Source: Algoriphagus sp. AK58 (lineage in GTDB: Bacteria; Bacteroidota; Bacteroidia; Cytophagales; Cyclobacteriaceae). Taken from it: a stretch of 64,000 nucleotides of DNA. A program made the translations under genes and the position numbers. A model generated the notes under the pieces. It was not told where the DNA came from. It did no database searches and saw nothing but the letters and a program-made list of their open reading frames with translations. Every line of letters starts with the position of its first letter. The first letter of the stretch is position 1. The DNA lies in contig NZ_QEIG01000002.1 of the NCBI RefSeq assembly GCF_014324365.1, positions 124,001-188,000 of the forward strand, read 5' to 3'. Positions 43,260 through 51,678 of the stretch are shown piece after piece.

Positions 43260-44843
43260 TTAATTCAATCCTACGGCCTTGGCAGCATTGACAAAGCCAT
43301 GTCCGTAGATTTCATCCTGACCTGGCTTGCCCAAATCGGTAGCGGATTGGATCATTCGGGTCTTCACCTGTGCAGGGGTCATAGATCCTCCATTGGCTTG
43401 GATCATCAAGGCCGCTACTCCGGCAGCAGCAGGTGCCGCCATGGAAGTGCCTTGTGCCCATGAGTAGGATGAATTGCTTGTTCCTGTTCCTCTTGAGCAA
43501 CTTAAGACTTGATCAAATACTGCACAGGTGTTAATAATAGATCTCCTTGTACCAACTAGGCTACAAGGAGAAAAATTGCCTTCAATTACTGCCAATCCTG
43601 CATTTCCTCCCGGTGCTGCAAAATCTAGCAGGGATTTCCCATGGTCAGAATAATAAGCAAGCTGAGAGAAATTGGTATTTCCTAATACCCATCCCATAGG
43701 TCCGGTAGAGCTGATAGAAAGCACGTGTCTGTTTTCTGCCGGAAGCTTATACAACTCTTTGGCATTATCGTAGTTGGTACCACCATTTCCAGCTGAAGCA
43801 ATCACGGTCACTCCATTTTGGAATGCAAATAACGTGGCACGGTCATATATTTTTTGGAGATCTCGGAAGGCTTCTCTGAATCCTTCTTCCTGCCAGTTGT
43901 TTCGGTAGTCGATGGTAGCGCCTAAGCTCATGTTGATGATCTGAGCACCGGCGCCTCCTTGGGACTGTGGAGTGGCCGCATAAAGGATGCCATCCAAAAT
44001 CCACTCAAAAGCACCAGAACCTGAATGAAGTGACTTTACTCCGATAATAGTGGCCTTGGGAGCAATACCCACAATGCCTACCCCTGAAGCTGCCACAATT
44101 CCTGCCACATGGGTACCGTGCCAGAAGGTGCCTGTATCAAAATTGAAAGGAAAGCCAGGAACAGTAGAAACAGAACTAGCTACGTCAAAATTGGCTACTA
44201 AGTCTTGGTGCGTGTTTCGGAAACCACCGTCAATCACAGCCACTCGTACTCCTTCACCGGTAAAGCCATTATCCCAAGCTTTTGGTGCATCGATGGAGGC
44301 AGGAGCCCACTGAAATCCGTCGAAAATTGCACTTCTATAATTAAACGGAGTGCCGGACGCCGGAGCCATTCTTGCCGAAACAGCATCTGCAGCCGCTTCG
44401 ATCATGTTTTCTTCACCAAGGGAAGTTGGCTCCTGAGTGTATTGAAGGACAATATCCGGGGTGATGGATTCGATCCCATTGATGGATTGGGCATTGGTGA
44501 AAAAGTCACCTGATCTCGAAACGGCCACTGCCACCCCGATTTCAGGATAGGTTTTTACGATTTCGCCTCCTGCTTGCGCAATACTGCGCGCCAGGTTGGC
44601 AGGAAGGTTGGGGCCTTTGCTCAGGATAAAGAATCTCCCGGTGAAATCTCCCTGTCTGAGGTTGGAGAAATCGGTCACTTCGGGAAGTTCGCTGAGATTG
44701 AAGCCTCCGAATTTGTTTTTGTTTTCGAGAGCTACTTCGTTTACGGGTTGTTCTACCTGCATCAGGCTGCTCTCACATCCTGCAAACAGTAAACTGGCGG
44801 CTACGGCCACCAATGAAAATTTGGGTTTTTTAAACTGCGTCAT
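43260..44843 (-). CDS. S8 (subtilisin-like) serine protease lipoprotein
   Basis: A 527-residue secreted protease. The lipobox is FAGC (Cys23). Residues 68-137 look like an I9-type inhibitor prodomain (GRFFILSKGPNLPANLARSI ... NGIESITPDIVL). The triad is Asp205 in VAVIDGGFRNTHQDL, His242 in WHGTHVAGIVAASG, oxyanion Asn353 in SAGNGG, and Ser467 in GTSMAAPAAAGV. An insert just before the serine holds Cys427, Cys440 and Cys449. It lies between two paralogous cysteine-rich lipoproteins on the same strand. No T9SS sorting domain is seen at the end. Confidence 0.93.
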   Translation of the reverse strand: MTQFKKPKFSLVAVAASLLFAGCESSLMQVEQPVNEVALENKNKFGGFNLSELPEVTDFSNLRQGDFTGRFFILSKGPNLPANLARSIAQAGGEIVKTYPEIGVAVAVSRSGDFFTNAQSINGIESITPDIVLQYTQEPTSLGEENMIEAAADAVSARMAPASGTPFNYRSAIFDGFQWAPASIDAPKAWDNGFTGEGVRVAVIDGGFRNTHQDLVANFDVASSVSTVPGFPFNFDTGTFWHGTHVAGIVAASGVGIVGIAPKATIIGVKSLHSGSGAFEWILDGILYAATPQSQGGAGAQIINMSLGATIDYRNNWQEEGFREAFRDLQKIYDRATLFAFQNGVTVIASAGNGGTNYDNAKELYKLPAENRHVLSISSTGPMGWVLGNTNFSQLAYYSDHGKSLLDFAAPGGNAGLAVIEGNFSPCSLVGTRRSIINTCAVFDQVLSCSRGTGTSNSSYSWAQGTSMAAPAAAGVAALMIQANGGSMTPAQVKTRMIQSATDLGKPGQDEIYGHGFVNAAKAVGLN

Positions 44844-45124
44844 GTTGGTTTGTTAAAAGTGTGAAAAGGGTTGTGGGGTTAATTTTTGTTGGTGTTTTCT
44901 GGTAGGGTTAAGATTTAATTTGGTTTTAAGGGTAACTTTTGATCTGCCAGAAATATAGTTTATAGTTTTCAATTAGTTAATTAAAAGATTTTATAAAGGT
45001 ATCAACTGCAAATTATGTTTTATAGATGGGCTATTTTCAGCAATTAACTTCGTAAAAGAGGACATTCATTTTGTTTGGCTAGAAGAAGTAGGCTTTTTAT
45101 CTGAGGGGAAAGAGAGTCGGATCT

Positions 45125-45428
45125 GGGGCTAAAGCCCCTGTCTGGGATGGATGATCTTTTCGGAACGGGCTAAAGCCACGTTCCTATTCAAAGTCATTAG
45201 ATCCCTATCGGGTGTAGTAGGGATATGGTCAGGATCCCGTGTAGGGTGAAGTTACAAACTTCACCCAGCGCCCACCTGAACCTAAAAGCTTGAGACGCAA
45301 TCTAAACTTAGAGGGGGGAATAGGTTTTTCTGATAAATCGGATTTATTAGAAAAACGACGGTGAAGCCGTCGAACCTCTGAATAGCCCTAGGTGTGGTCG
45401 GTGAGCGAAGTCGAATTGTAACCTAGGG
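45125..45428. repeat. cluster of seven inverted repeats (REP-like)
   Basis: In about 300 bases: GGGGCT-AA-AGCCCC (45125-45138); GGAACG...CGTTCC around GGCT-AA-AGCC (45162-45184); ATCCCTA...TAGGGAT (45201-45224); GGGTGAAGTT-ACA-AACTTCACCC (45244-45266); a 16-base near-perfect palindrome with one centre base (45324-45356); CGACGG-TGAAG-CCGTCG (45356-45372); and CCCTAGGT...ACCTAGGG (45386-45428), which encloses GTGAGCGAAGTCGAA, similar to a repeat core I know from Bacteroidota intergenic regions. These look like decayed dispersed repeats. Confidence 0.7.
45286..45301 (+). repeat. 16-base dispersed repeat, copy 2
   Basis: AAGCTTGAGACGCAAT, 14 of 16 bases identical to the copy at 22013-22028. Confidence 0.4.
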
Positions 45429-45559
45429 AAAAATGGATGTTTGTTTGTTCAATTTTGACAACCCCGAGGCGGGTTGAACTTTTCCTAACCTAGTAAAAAG
45501 TGAACACCTAAAGATATCCCATAGCCAGAAAAGGAAAAGCATTACCAAAAAGAAAGGCA

Positions 45560-45588
45560 AAAAAAATCCCCCGAGGTGGTCGGGGGAT
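45560..45588 (-). terminator. terminator of cysteine-rich lipoprotein B
   Basis: ATCCCCCG (45566-45573) pairs with CGGGGGAT (45581-45588). On the minus strand it is followed by a run of T. It is similar in stem to the terminator at 41888-41917. Confidence 0.9.
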
Positions 45589-45610
45589 TCCTAAAAGGTG
45601 AGTCAAATGA

Positions 45611-46579
45611 TTAATTATTACATTTAATGGAGATAGGTCCGCCGAGTTGATTACCTTTTCCTTTCACATTGAATACCGTGACTAACATAGCATTTGGATT
45701 CTTCTTGTTTTCTTGATCGATATCATCACAGTTTGGAAGGAATCCGATTTTGAAAGTAATAGGAATACATTTGGTAATTACACCATCCCATCTAAGGACA
45801 TTCTCTTTTTCCTCTCCAAATCCAGTGTATATTTTGCCGTCGAAAGACTTATATCCTAAGATTTGAGGAGTCGTTAACTGGATTTCCCAATTTTCTCCGT
45901 TTGGAATGTCCGTATCACTAACTAATGTGAATTCATAAACATGATATCCTTCTCCATCTACTTCTTTAAATACTTTTGTTAGAGAAATTTCACATTCTTC
46001 TTCTTCTACTACACACACGGGAACAAGATCATAGGAGGTTTCTATTTTCATATATTGACCTGTTCCTGTACCTGAACTATTTACTCTTCTAATTTCGATC
46101 GTTGCATTAACCTCTTGGCATGCTGTCCAATCTTCACCAAAAACTCCTAATGGGATTGAGTAAACTAAAGGTTCTGCAGAAGGAGTGTTGTTGGAGTAAA
46201 TGTTTGTACCATTAAATGTTACTCTTCTTAAATCTGAACCAGTAGAACTAGTTATGGAATAAACAATGTGGGTTGGGGTATTATAAATCTCAACATTTGC
46301 TGATCCTTGGTTGGAAGTGTAATCACCGGATGCAGATTTTTTATACCAAGTTAAAGGGTCTTCCGTGATACAATCAGCAGCGGTTCTATCCTCACATTCT
46401 ACATATGCCTTAGTATTCTCACCACCCATTCCAAAAGGATCCAACTTGAATCCACCCTTTTCAGCTGCTGCCTGCTCGTTCATCAAGTCAGCTGTCTCAT
46501 AGGTAGCCGTCTGGCTACAAGCACCTAGAATCAACCCCGCCAGGGCCAATCCCAAAAGATTTGTTTTAAAAGTTCGCAT
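45611..46579 (-). CDS. cysteine-rich lipoprotein B (paralogue of 41940-42911)
   Basis: A 322-residue secreted lipoprotein, function unknown. Lipobox LGAC (Cys22), followed by SQTATYETAD, almost identical to lipoprotein A. Shared blocks include VEIYNTPTHIVYSITSS with VTFNGTNIYSN, and TACQEVNATIEIRRVNSSG (compare ACEYTLESIKIWGGG). Cysteines lie in VECED, DCITED, TACQE, PVCVVEEEECE, TKCIP, NCDD and IKCNN. The mature part looks beta-rich. The gene is AT-rich compared with its neighbours. Its promoter region carries 16-base direct repeats at 46606-46642. A distinct acidic VEEEECE block breaks the pattern in the middle. Confidence 0.8.
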   Translation of the reverse strand: MRTFKTNLLGLALAGLILGACSQTATYETADLMNEQAAAEKGGFKLDPFGMGGENTKAYVECEDRTAADCITEDPLTWYKKSASGDYTSNQGSANVEIYNTPTHIVYSITSSTGSDLRRVTFNGTNIYSNNTPSAEPLVYSIPLGVFGEDWTACQEVNATIEIRRVNSSGTGTGQYMKIETSYDLVPVCVVEEEECEISLTKVFKEVDGEGYHVYEFTLVSDTDIPNGENWEIQLTTPQILGYKSFDGKIYTGFGEEKENVLRWDGVITKCIPITFKIGFLPNCDDIDQENKKNPNAMLVTVFNVKGKGNQLGGPISIKCNN

Positions 46580-46605
46580 AAACTGTTTGGTTTTTATTTT
46601 GTGTC

Positions 46606-46642
46606 AATATAAATGCATTTCGTTTTAATATAAAAGCATTTC
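46606..46642 (-). promoter_or_regulatory. two direct repeats, possible operator of lipoprotein B
   Basis: AATATAAATGCATTTC (46606-46621) and AATATAAAAGCATTTC (46627-46642) match at 15 of 16 bases and lie 21 bases apart (two helical turns). They are 27-63 bases upstream of the start at 46579, where an operator or activator site would sit. Confidence 0.5.
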
Positions 46643-46866
46643 ATATAAAAAAGTGAAAAAAAATTTAACAAAACGTACAAAAACCGAAATAAACGGAAGT
46701 TTAGGTCTTTTCGCTGTATTTTTTTCATCTAAGTTTATTATCAGGGGATTGCATCGGGCATTGGGAGGAAAACTGGATAGTAACCGGGGAGATATTCCAA
46801 TTTTTTGAACTCCTTATTTGAACATTTCTGCCCAAAATCCTGATCTTACTTTATCATATTGCCCCC

Positions 46867-48330
46867 ATGAAAACCGCCCTCATCGTAGGTTCCGGAATCG
46901 CCGGAATCGCTGCTTCCATCCGAATGGCCCTGAAGGGTTACCAAGTCCAAGTCTTCGAAGCCAATGCCTACCCCGGAGGCAAGCTTTCGGAAATCGAGAT
47001 CCAAGGCTTCCGTTTCGACGCCGGCCCTTCACTCTTTACCCTTCCCGATCAGGTAGAGGAGTTGTTTCGCTTGGCAGGAAAAGACCCGAAGGAGTATTTT
47101 GAGTACCTGAAGCTGGATGTGGCCTGTCATTACTTCTGGGAAGACGGAAAGCAGATCAAGGCTTGGTCAGATCAGGACCGCTTTGCCGATGAAGTGGAGA
47201 CCAAGCTGGGTGAACCGGGAAAACATGTCCGTGAAGCCTTGAAGCGATCGGCCTTTATCTACGATCATTTGGCCCCGCTCTTTATGCATCGCTCACTGCA
47301 TCAGTTGGGTACATGGATCGGTCCCCAAGCTCTGAAGTCTTATCTCAAAATGGGGAAGCTGGGCATCTTCTCCACCATGAACAAGGCCAATGAGGAGCTC
47401 TTTTCTAATCCAAAAATGGTACAGCTGTTCAACCGATACGCCACGTACAACGGTTCGGACCCGTATCAGACTCCCGCCACACTGAATATCATCCCTCACC
47501 TGGAGTTTAACATCGGTGCCTTTTTCCCCAAAAAAGGCATGCATGACATCACGCTCAGCCTCTATCGTCTGGCGCTTTCCCTGGGAGTAACGTATCATTT
47601 CAATTCTCCTGTGGAAGAGATTTTGGTGGAAAGAGGCAAAGCCATTGGTGTCCAAGTGAAGGGAAAAGCGGTCCGCGGAGAAGTGGTGATCAACAACATG
47701 GACATGGTCAATGCCTACAAGACCATTCTAAAAAAGCAAAAGCAGCCCAAAAAGCTTCTCGAGCAGCCCAAATCCAGTTCGGCGCTAATCTTTTACTGGG
47801 GGATCAAAAAAGTATTTCCAGAGCTGGACCTGCACAACATTCTCTTCTCGGACGATTACCGAACCGAGTTTGAGCATATTTTCAAAAAGGGAAGCATCTA
47901 TCACGATCCCACGGTTTACATCAATATTACCTCAGTGTATAAGAATGACGATGCGCCTCCGGGAAGCATGAACTGGTTTACCATGATCAATGTACCCAAC
48001 AATCAGGGACAGGATTGGGATCAGCTTATCGAGGAAGCAAGAAAAAACATCATCGCCAAGGTCAACCGAATCCTGAAAACGGACCTGGAATCCCTAATTG
48101 AGGTAGAGGAGATTCTCGAGCCACGCACCATTGAATCCAGGACTTCCTCAGCTCAGGGAGCTCTCTACGGCAACAGCTCCAACAATAAATTTGCAGCCTT
48201 CCTGCGTCACGCCAATTTTTCTTCTGACATCAAAAATCTGTACTTCTGCGGAGGCAGTGTGCACCCCGGAGGAGGGATTCCGCTGTCCTTGCTATCGGCA
48301 AAGATCATGACGGAGATGGTGGGAGGTTAG
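46867..48330 (+). CDS. phytoene desaturase family FAD enzyme (CrtI/CrtD-like)
   Basis: A 487-residue flavoenzyme of the carotenoid desaturase family. The dinucleotide fold opens the protein (IVGSGIAGIAASIRMALKGYQVQVFEAN with YPGGKL), with GFRFDAGPSLFTLP behind it, and the C-terminal FAD contact is YFCGGSVHPGGGIPLSLLSAKIM. The sequence resembles the 1-hydroxycarotenoid 3,4-desaturases (CrtD) of Bacteroidota, used to make saproxanthin- or myxol-type pigments, more than CrtI, but this is judged by eye. No other carotenoid gene is in the window. Symbol therefore left blank. Confidence 0.85.
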   Translation: MKTALIVGSGIAGIAASIRMALKGYQVQVFEANAYPGGKLSEIEIQGFRFDAGPSLFTLPDQVEELFRLAGKDPKEYFEYLKLDVACHYFWEDGKQIKAWSDQDRFADEVETKLGEPGKHVREALKRSAFIYDHLAPLFMHRSLHQLGTWIGPQALKSYLKMGKLGIFSTMNKANEELFSNPKMVQLFNRYATYNGSDPYQTPATLNIIPHLEFNIGAFFPKKGMHDITLSLYRLALSLGVTYHFNSPVEEILVERGKAIGVQVKGKAVRGEVVINNMDMVNAYKTILKKQKQPKKLLEQPKSSSALIFYWGIKKVFPELDLHNILFSDDYRTEFEHIFKKGSIYHDPTVYINITSVYKNDDAPPGSMNWFTMINVPNNQGQDWDQLIEEARKNIIAKVNRILKTDLESLIEVEEILEPRTIESRTSSAQGALYGNSSNNKFAAFLRHANFSSDIKNLYFCGGSVHPGGGIPLSLLSAKIMTEMVGG

Positions 48331-48350
48331 GAAACAAGCGTTCAGTAGGT

Positions 48351-48390
48351 AGTCTCAGTGATCAGTGTTCAATTACTGCTTACTGAGACT
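48351..48390. repeat. imperfect inverted repeat after the desaturase gene
   Basis: AGTCTCAGT (48351-48359) and ACTGAGACT (48382-48390) are exact complements around a 22-base loop. The surrounding sequence is a degenerate CAGT-rich repeat. Role unknown. Confidence 0.4.
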
Positions 48391-48417
48391 GTTTATTGAC
48401 CACTAAGTTCTACACTG

Positions 48418-48453
48418 AAAAAGCCATCCAAAATCGCTTCTGGATGGCTTTTT
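48418..48453. terminator. bidirectional terminator between the desaturase gene and ndk
   Basis: AAAAAGCCATCCA (48418-48430) and TGGATGGCTTTTT (48441-48453) form a symmetric hairpin with A and T tracts on either side, serving both convergent genes. Confidence 0.93.
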
Positions 48454-48472
48454 CTTGAGTTTTTTAGGGCGT

Positions 48473-48895
48473 TCAGATCACGCGCTCGTACTGATTGAAG
48501 AAGAAGCTGCCTTCGATCGCGGCATTTTCGTCAGAATCAGATCCATGTACGGCGTTGGCCTCGATGGATTTTGCGAAGATTTTTCGGATAGTTCCTTCAG
48601 CAGCGTTTGCCGGATTGGTCGCACCGATCAGAGTACGGAAGTCTTCTACGGCATTGTCTTTTTCCAAAATAGCCGCTACGATAGGACCTGAAGACATGTA
48701 TTTGCAAAGGTCCGCGTAGAAAGGTCTCTCGCTGTGCACTGCATAAAACTTGCCAGCCAGCTCTGGAGTCAATCGGGTAGCTTTCATAGCCACGATTTTG
48801 AAGCCTGCTTCTTCGATCATTTTCAGGATTGCGCCTGAGTTGCCAGCTTCAAAAGCATCCGGCTTGATCATGGTGAATGTTCTGTTTCCTGCCAT
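48473..48895 (-). CDS. ndk: nucleoside diphosphate kinase
   Basis: A 140-residue enzyme that equalises nucleoside di- and triphosphates by phosphoryl transfer through a histidine. The start [14 protein letters not shown] is typical; the catalytic His117 is in [18 protein letters not shown], and the kinase loop has [24 protein letters not shown]. Length is normal. A -7 box is on the upstream side (48929-48936). Confidence 0.97.
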   Translation of the reverse strand: MAGNRTFTMIKPDAFEAGNSGAILKMIEEAGFKIVAMKATRLTPELAGKFYAVHSERPFYADLCKYMSSGPIVAAILEKDNAVEDFRTLIGATNPANAAEGTIRKIFAKSIEANAVHGSDSDENAAIEGSFFFNQYERVI

Positions 48896-48928
48896 GGGAT
48901 TGGGATTTGCATTGGTTTATTTCGGCCG

Positions 48929-48936
48929 CAAAAATA
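48929..48936 (-). promoter_or_regulatory. candidate -7 element of ndk
   Basis: TATTTTTG on the minus strand (48936 to 48929) exactly matches TAnnTTTG, about 34 bases upstream of the ATG. Confidence 0.4.
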
Positions 48937-49081
48937 GCAGATTTCGGCTTAGTATCGCCTATGCTTTCGAGAATTCTCGGCTAGGCGCTTCATTATCAGT
49001 CTCCTTCATACTTTGGGATTTCTGGAAAATTTACTGACATTTGCAGCCTACTGGAGCCAGATGTGCCGCTGAATCGATCTA

Positions 49082-50116
49082 ATGGAAGCTTTAGCTACGT
49101 TTAAAAAAGAACTTTCCTCACCCAAGAAAATATTCATTACCACTCACGTGAAGCCCGATGCCGATGCTTTGGGTTCCTCCTTAGGTCTGGCTAATTATCT
49201 GATCAAAAAAGGACATGACGTGACCGTGGTGACTCCTACGGATTATCCTTATTTCCTCACTTGGATGAAAGGAAACGATTCGGTGTTGGATTTTTCGTTG
49301 GAAAAAGATAAGACCCTTGCCGTCTCAAAGCTGGAGGAAGCGGAAATGATTTTCTGTCTTGACTTTTCGGTTTTGAACCGTGTGAATGAGCTGGGGGAAA
49401 TGATCCGAAAGTCCAAAGCCTATGTAGTCAATATCGACCACCATCAGGACCCGGAAGATTTTGCGGACTTCCGTTTTTGGAGCACCAAGGCCGCAGCCAC
49501 CTGCGAGCTCGTCTATGAGTTGATCGTAGAACTGGGAGACAAAGCCCTAATTGACAAGGATATTGCGGAGTGTCTCTATGCAGGCATTATGACAGATACA
49601 GGGGGTTTTCGTCATCCTAATACAACCAAAAATGTGCATTTGGTTGTCGCTGAACTCCTGGACTTTGGGGCAGATACCGCCCAAATTTCCAACTTGATTT
49701 ACGATTCCAATTCCGTCAATCGTCTGAAATTTATCGGATTTGCCATCACGAGACGACTGGTGGTAAGGGAGGACTTGCACACCGCATACTTTGTCATAAG
49801 CAAAAAAGATCTTAAAAAATATCAAAGCCAAACCGGAGATACCGAAGGTTTGGTCAATTATGCCCTATCTTTGGACGGGATCAAGCTTGCCGCTTTGTTT
49901 TCCGAGCGCGAAGACGGGATTAAAATTTCTTTCCGGTCCAGCAGCGATGTAGCGGTTAATAAGTTTGCCGCGTCTTACTTCAACGGAGGTGGACATAAAA
50001 ATGCTGCCGGAGGAAAATCTGCCCAAAGTCTGAAAGATACCGTCGAGCGTTTTGAATCGCTGGTCGAAAAATGCCAAGAGGAGCTGTTTCATCCTGAAAC
50101 TGTCACGGCAGGTTAA
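49082..50116 (+). CDS. nrnA: DHH-family nanoRNase/pAp phosphatase
   Basis: A 344-residue DHH-DHHA1 phosphoesterase, expected to degrade 2- to 5-mer RNAs and 3'-phosphoadenosine 5'-phosphate, with Mn2+ at the active site. Motifs are THVKPDADALGSSLGLA near the N-terminus, LDFSVLNRVNEL, the DHH motif in VNIDHHQDPEDF, GIMTDTGGFRHPN in the middle, and GGGHKNAAGG in the DHHA1 domain. Length is normal. Confidence 0.94.
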   Translation: MEALATFKKELSSPKKIFITTHVKPDADALGSSLGLANYLIKKGHDVTVVTPTDYPYFLTWMKGNDSVLDFSLEKDKTLAVSKLEEAEMIFCLDFSVLNRVNELGEMIRKSKAYVVNIDHHQDPEDFADFRFWSTKAAATCELVYELIVELGDKALIDKDIAECLYAGIMTDTGGFRHPNTTKNVHLVVAELLDFGADTAQISNLIYDSNSVNRLKFIGFAITRRLVVREDLHTAYFVISKKDLKKYQSQTGDTEGLVNYALSLDGIKLAALFSEREDGIKISFRSSSDVAVNKFAASYFNGGGHKNAAGGKSAQSLKDTVERFESLVEKCQEELFHPETVTAG

Positions 50117-50152
50117 CCCCAAATGCAAACAAATTTGAATTTCACTTATCTT

Positions 50153-51079
50153 ATGAAAAACACCAAAAGCCTTGTGGCGCTTCTTGCTCTTCTTACTGGG
50201 GCAAGTACTATGTCTTCCTGTCAAAAATCCAAAGTGACCGAGAAAGACGGAATCGAATACACTTACATCAAAGAAGGTTCTGAAAAAGCTCCAAACGGAG
50301 ATTTCCTTCTTTACAACTTGGAGATTTCCACAGCCAGCGATTCCGTAATCTATAGCACCCTGACTCAACCTTTCCCAGGCTATCTAATGGCCAATGATTC
50401 CATCACTCCTCAAAACGGGATGGATGAAATTTTCCTCAATCTTAAAAAAGGAGATTCTATCAACTTCGAGGCTCCTGCTAAAATCGTATTCAACGGTAAC
50501 CAGCCCGCTCCTCTGAAGGAGGATGATGTCATTAAGGTGAAACTTGGAGCTTACGACGTCAAGACTGAAGCGGAAATGCAGGCCTTCTACGAAGAAGTCA
50601 TGAAGAAGGAGCAGGAAAAGAGTGCTGAAAGAGCCAAAGCCCTCTTAGTAGAAGAAGCTAAAACCATCGAAGCTTATGTGGCTGAGAAAGGGCTGAATGC
50701 TCAAAAGACCGAGAACGGACTATACTATGTCATCGAAAAGGAGGGAACAGGGGATGCAACTACTCCGGGTACCACCATGTATGTAAACTATGCAGGGTAC
50801 CTTCTTAACGGAACGTTGTTCGATACCTCTCTACCTGAAATCGCCAAGGCAAACAATATCTTTAGTGAAGGACGTCCTTATGAACCACTTCCGGTAAATG
50901 TAGGAATGGGTCAGGTGATCCCAGGATGGGATGAAGGTCTTATGCTCCTGAAAAAAGGATCCAAGGCCAAATTCATTATTCCTTCTCCTTTGGCTTATGG
51001 AGAAAACGGTGCCGGAGCCTTGATTCCTGCAAACTCCATTTTGGTGTTTGACGTAGAAGTCACCGACGTTCAGAAGTAA
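50153..51079 (+). CDS. FKBP-type peptidyl-prolyl isomerase lipoprotein 1
   Basis: A 308-residue envelope lipoprotein with lipobox MSSC, a helical region (about 140-190) and a C-terminal FKBP domain (about 205-308) with VIPGWDEGLMLLKKGSKAKFIIPSPLAYGENGAGALIPANSILVFDVEV. It catalyses proline isomerisation in folding secreted proteins. It carries a shared insert (EIAKANNIF...GRPYEPL) between the FDTS strand and the VIPGW loop, as do the next two genes. The start is at the ATG before KNTKSL; an in-frame ATG at 50123 adds ten residues. First of three tandem genes. Confidence 0.92.
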   Translation: MKNTKSLVALLALLTGASTMSSCQKSKVTEKDGIEYTYIKEGSEKAPNGDFLLYNLEISTASDSVIYSTLTQPFPGYLMANDSITPQNGMDEIFLNLKKGDSINFEAPAKIVFNGNQPAPLKEDDVIKVKLGAYDVKTEAEMQAFYEEVMKKEQEKSAERAKALLVEEAKTIEAYVAEKGLNAQKTENGLYYVIEKEGTGDATTPGTTMYVNYAGYLLNGTLFDTSLPEIAKANNIFSEGRPYEPLPVNVGMGQVIPGWDEGLMLLKKGSKAKFIIPSPLAYGENGAGALIPANSILVFDVEVTDVQK

Positions 51080-51117
51080 TTCTGAATACCACGAAACCTA
51101 TAACTAAACCAAAACAT

Positions 51118-51678
51118 ATGAAGTCCAGACTAATAGCTTTTGCTGCCTTACTGATTGGCGCGATTTCAGTAATCTCCTGCATAGATCCTGATCAGACTCA
51201 GGAAGTCATCTTGCAAAGAGACAGAGAAGCCATTGAAAAATACCTTCAGGATAACCCTATCACCAGCGTGAAGGAATATTCAGAGCCTATTGAAGGATTT
51301 TATATGTTTTGGCAAGTTTCGGTAAAGCCCGAAAGAAATGCTCTACTTAGGGGGGATACAGTAAAGGTAGATTACACCGGAAAGACCCTGAACAATAAAA
51401 TTTTCGATACTTCCAAAGAGCAGGTAGCTAAGGATAATGGGATTTTCAACTCCAATCGTGTTTATCAGCCATTGAGATATCCGATCGGCCGTGGATTCAC
51501 GATAACGGGTTTTGAATTTGCCCTGTCTATGATGCACCCAGGCGAGAAAGCCACGGTGGTTTTCCCTTCCAGACTGGGTTATGGGACACAGGCAAGTGGC
51601 GACATTCCTGCAAATTCCCCATTAGTATTTGAGTTAGATTTGTTGGAGGTTAAAAAAGGTCCAAACCTTAATCCATAA
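51118..51678 (+). CDS. FKBP-type peptidyl-prolyl isomerase lipoprotein 2
   Basis: A 186-residue lipoprotein with lipobox VISC and one FKBP domain. The fold pattern is clear (VKVDYTGKTLNNKIFDTS ... DIPANSPLVFELDLLEV), and the shared insert reads QVAKDNGIF...NRVYQPL. The active-site loop reads TITGFEFALSMM, so the usual VIPGW tryptophan is replaced by Phe and the proline by Thr; activity may be weak or altered. Its stop overlaps the next gene's start by one base, in TAATG. Confidence 0.9.
   Translation: MKSRLIAFAALLIGAISVISCIDPDQTQEVILQRDREAIEKYLQDNPITSVKEYSEPIEGFYMFWQVSVKPERNALLRGDTVKVDYTGKTLNNKIFDTSKEQVAKDNGIFNSNRVYQPLRYPIGRGFTITGFEFALSMMHPGEKATVVFPSRLGYGTQASGDIPANSPLVFELDLLEVKKGPNLNP

Larger units (their letters stand above)
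44844..45610. other. long spacer rich in palindromes
   Basis: About 770 bases without a gene. It begins with the T- and G-rich promoter side of the subtilase gene, contains a run of inverted repeats at 45125-45428, and ends with the terminator of lipoprotein B. I see no tRNA or coding frame. Confidence 0.7.

Noticed and set aside
45100..45440. tRNA or CRISPR array in the palindrome-rich spacer
   Set aside because: No tRNA arm pattern or CCA-type acceptor is visible, and the inverted repeats differ in sequence and spacing, unlike CRISPR repeats.
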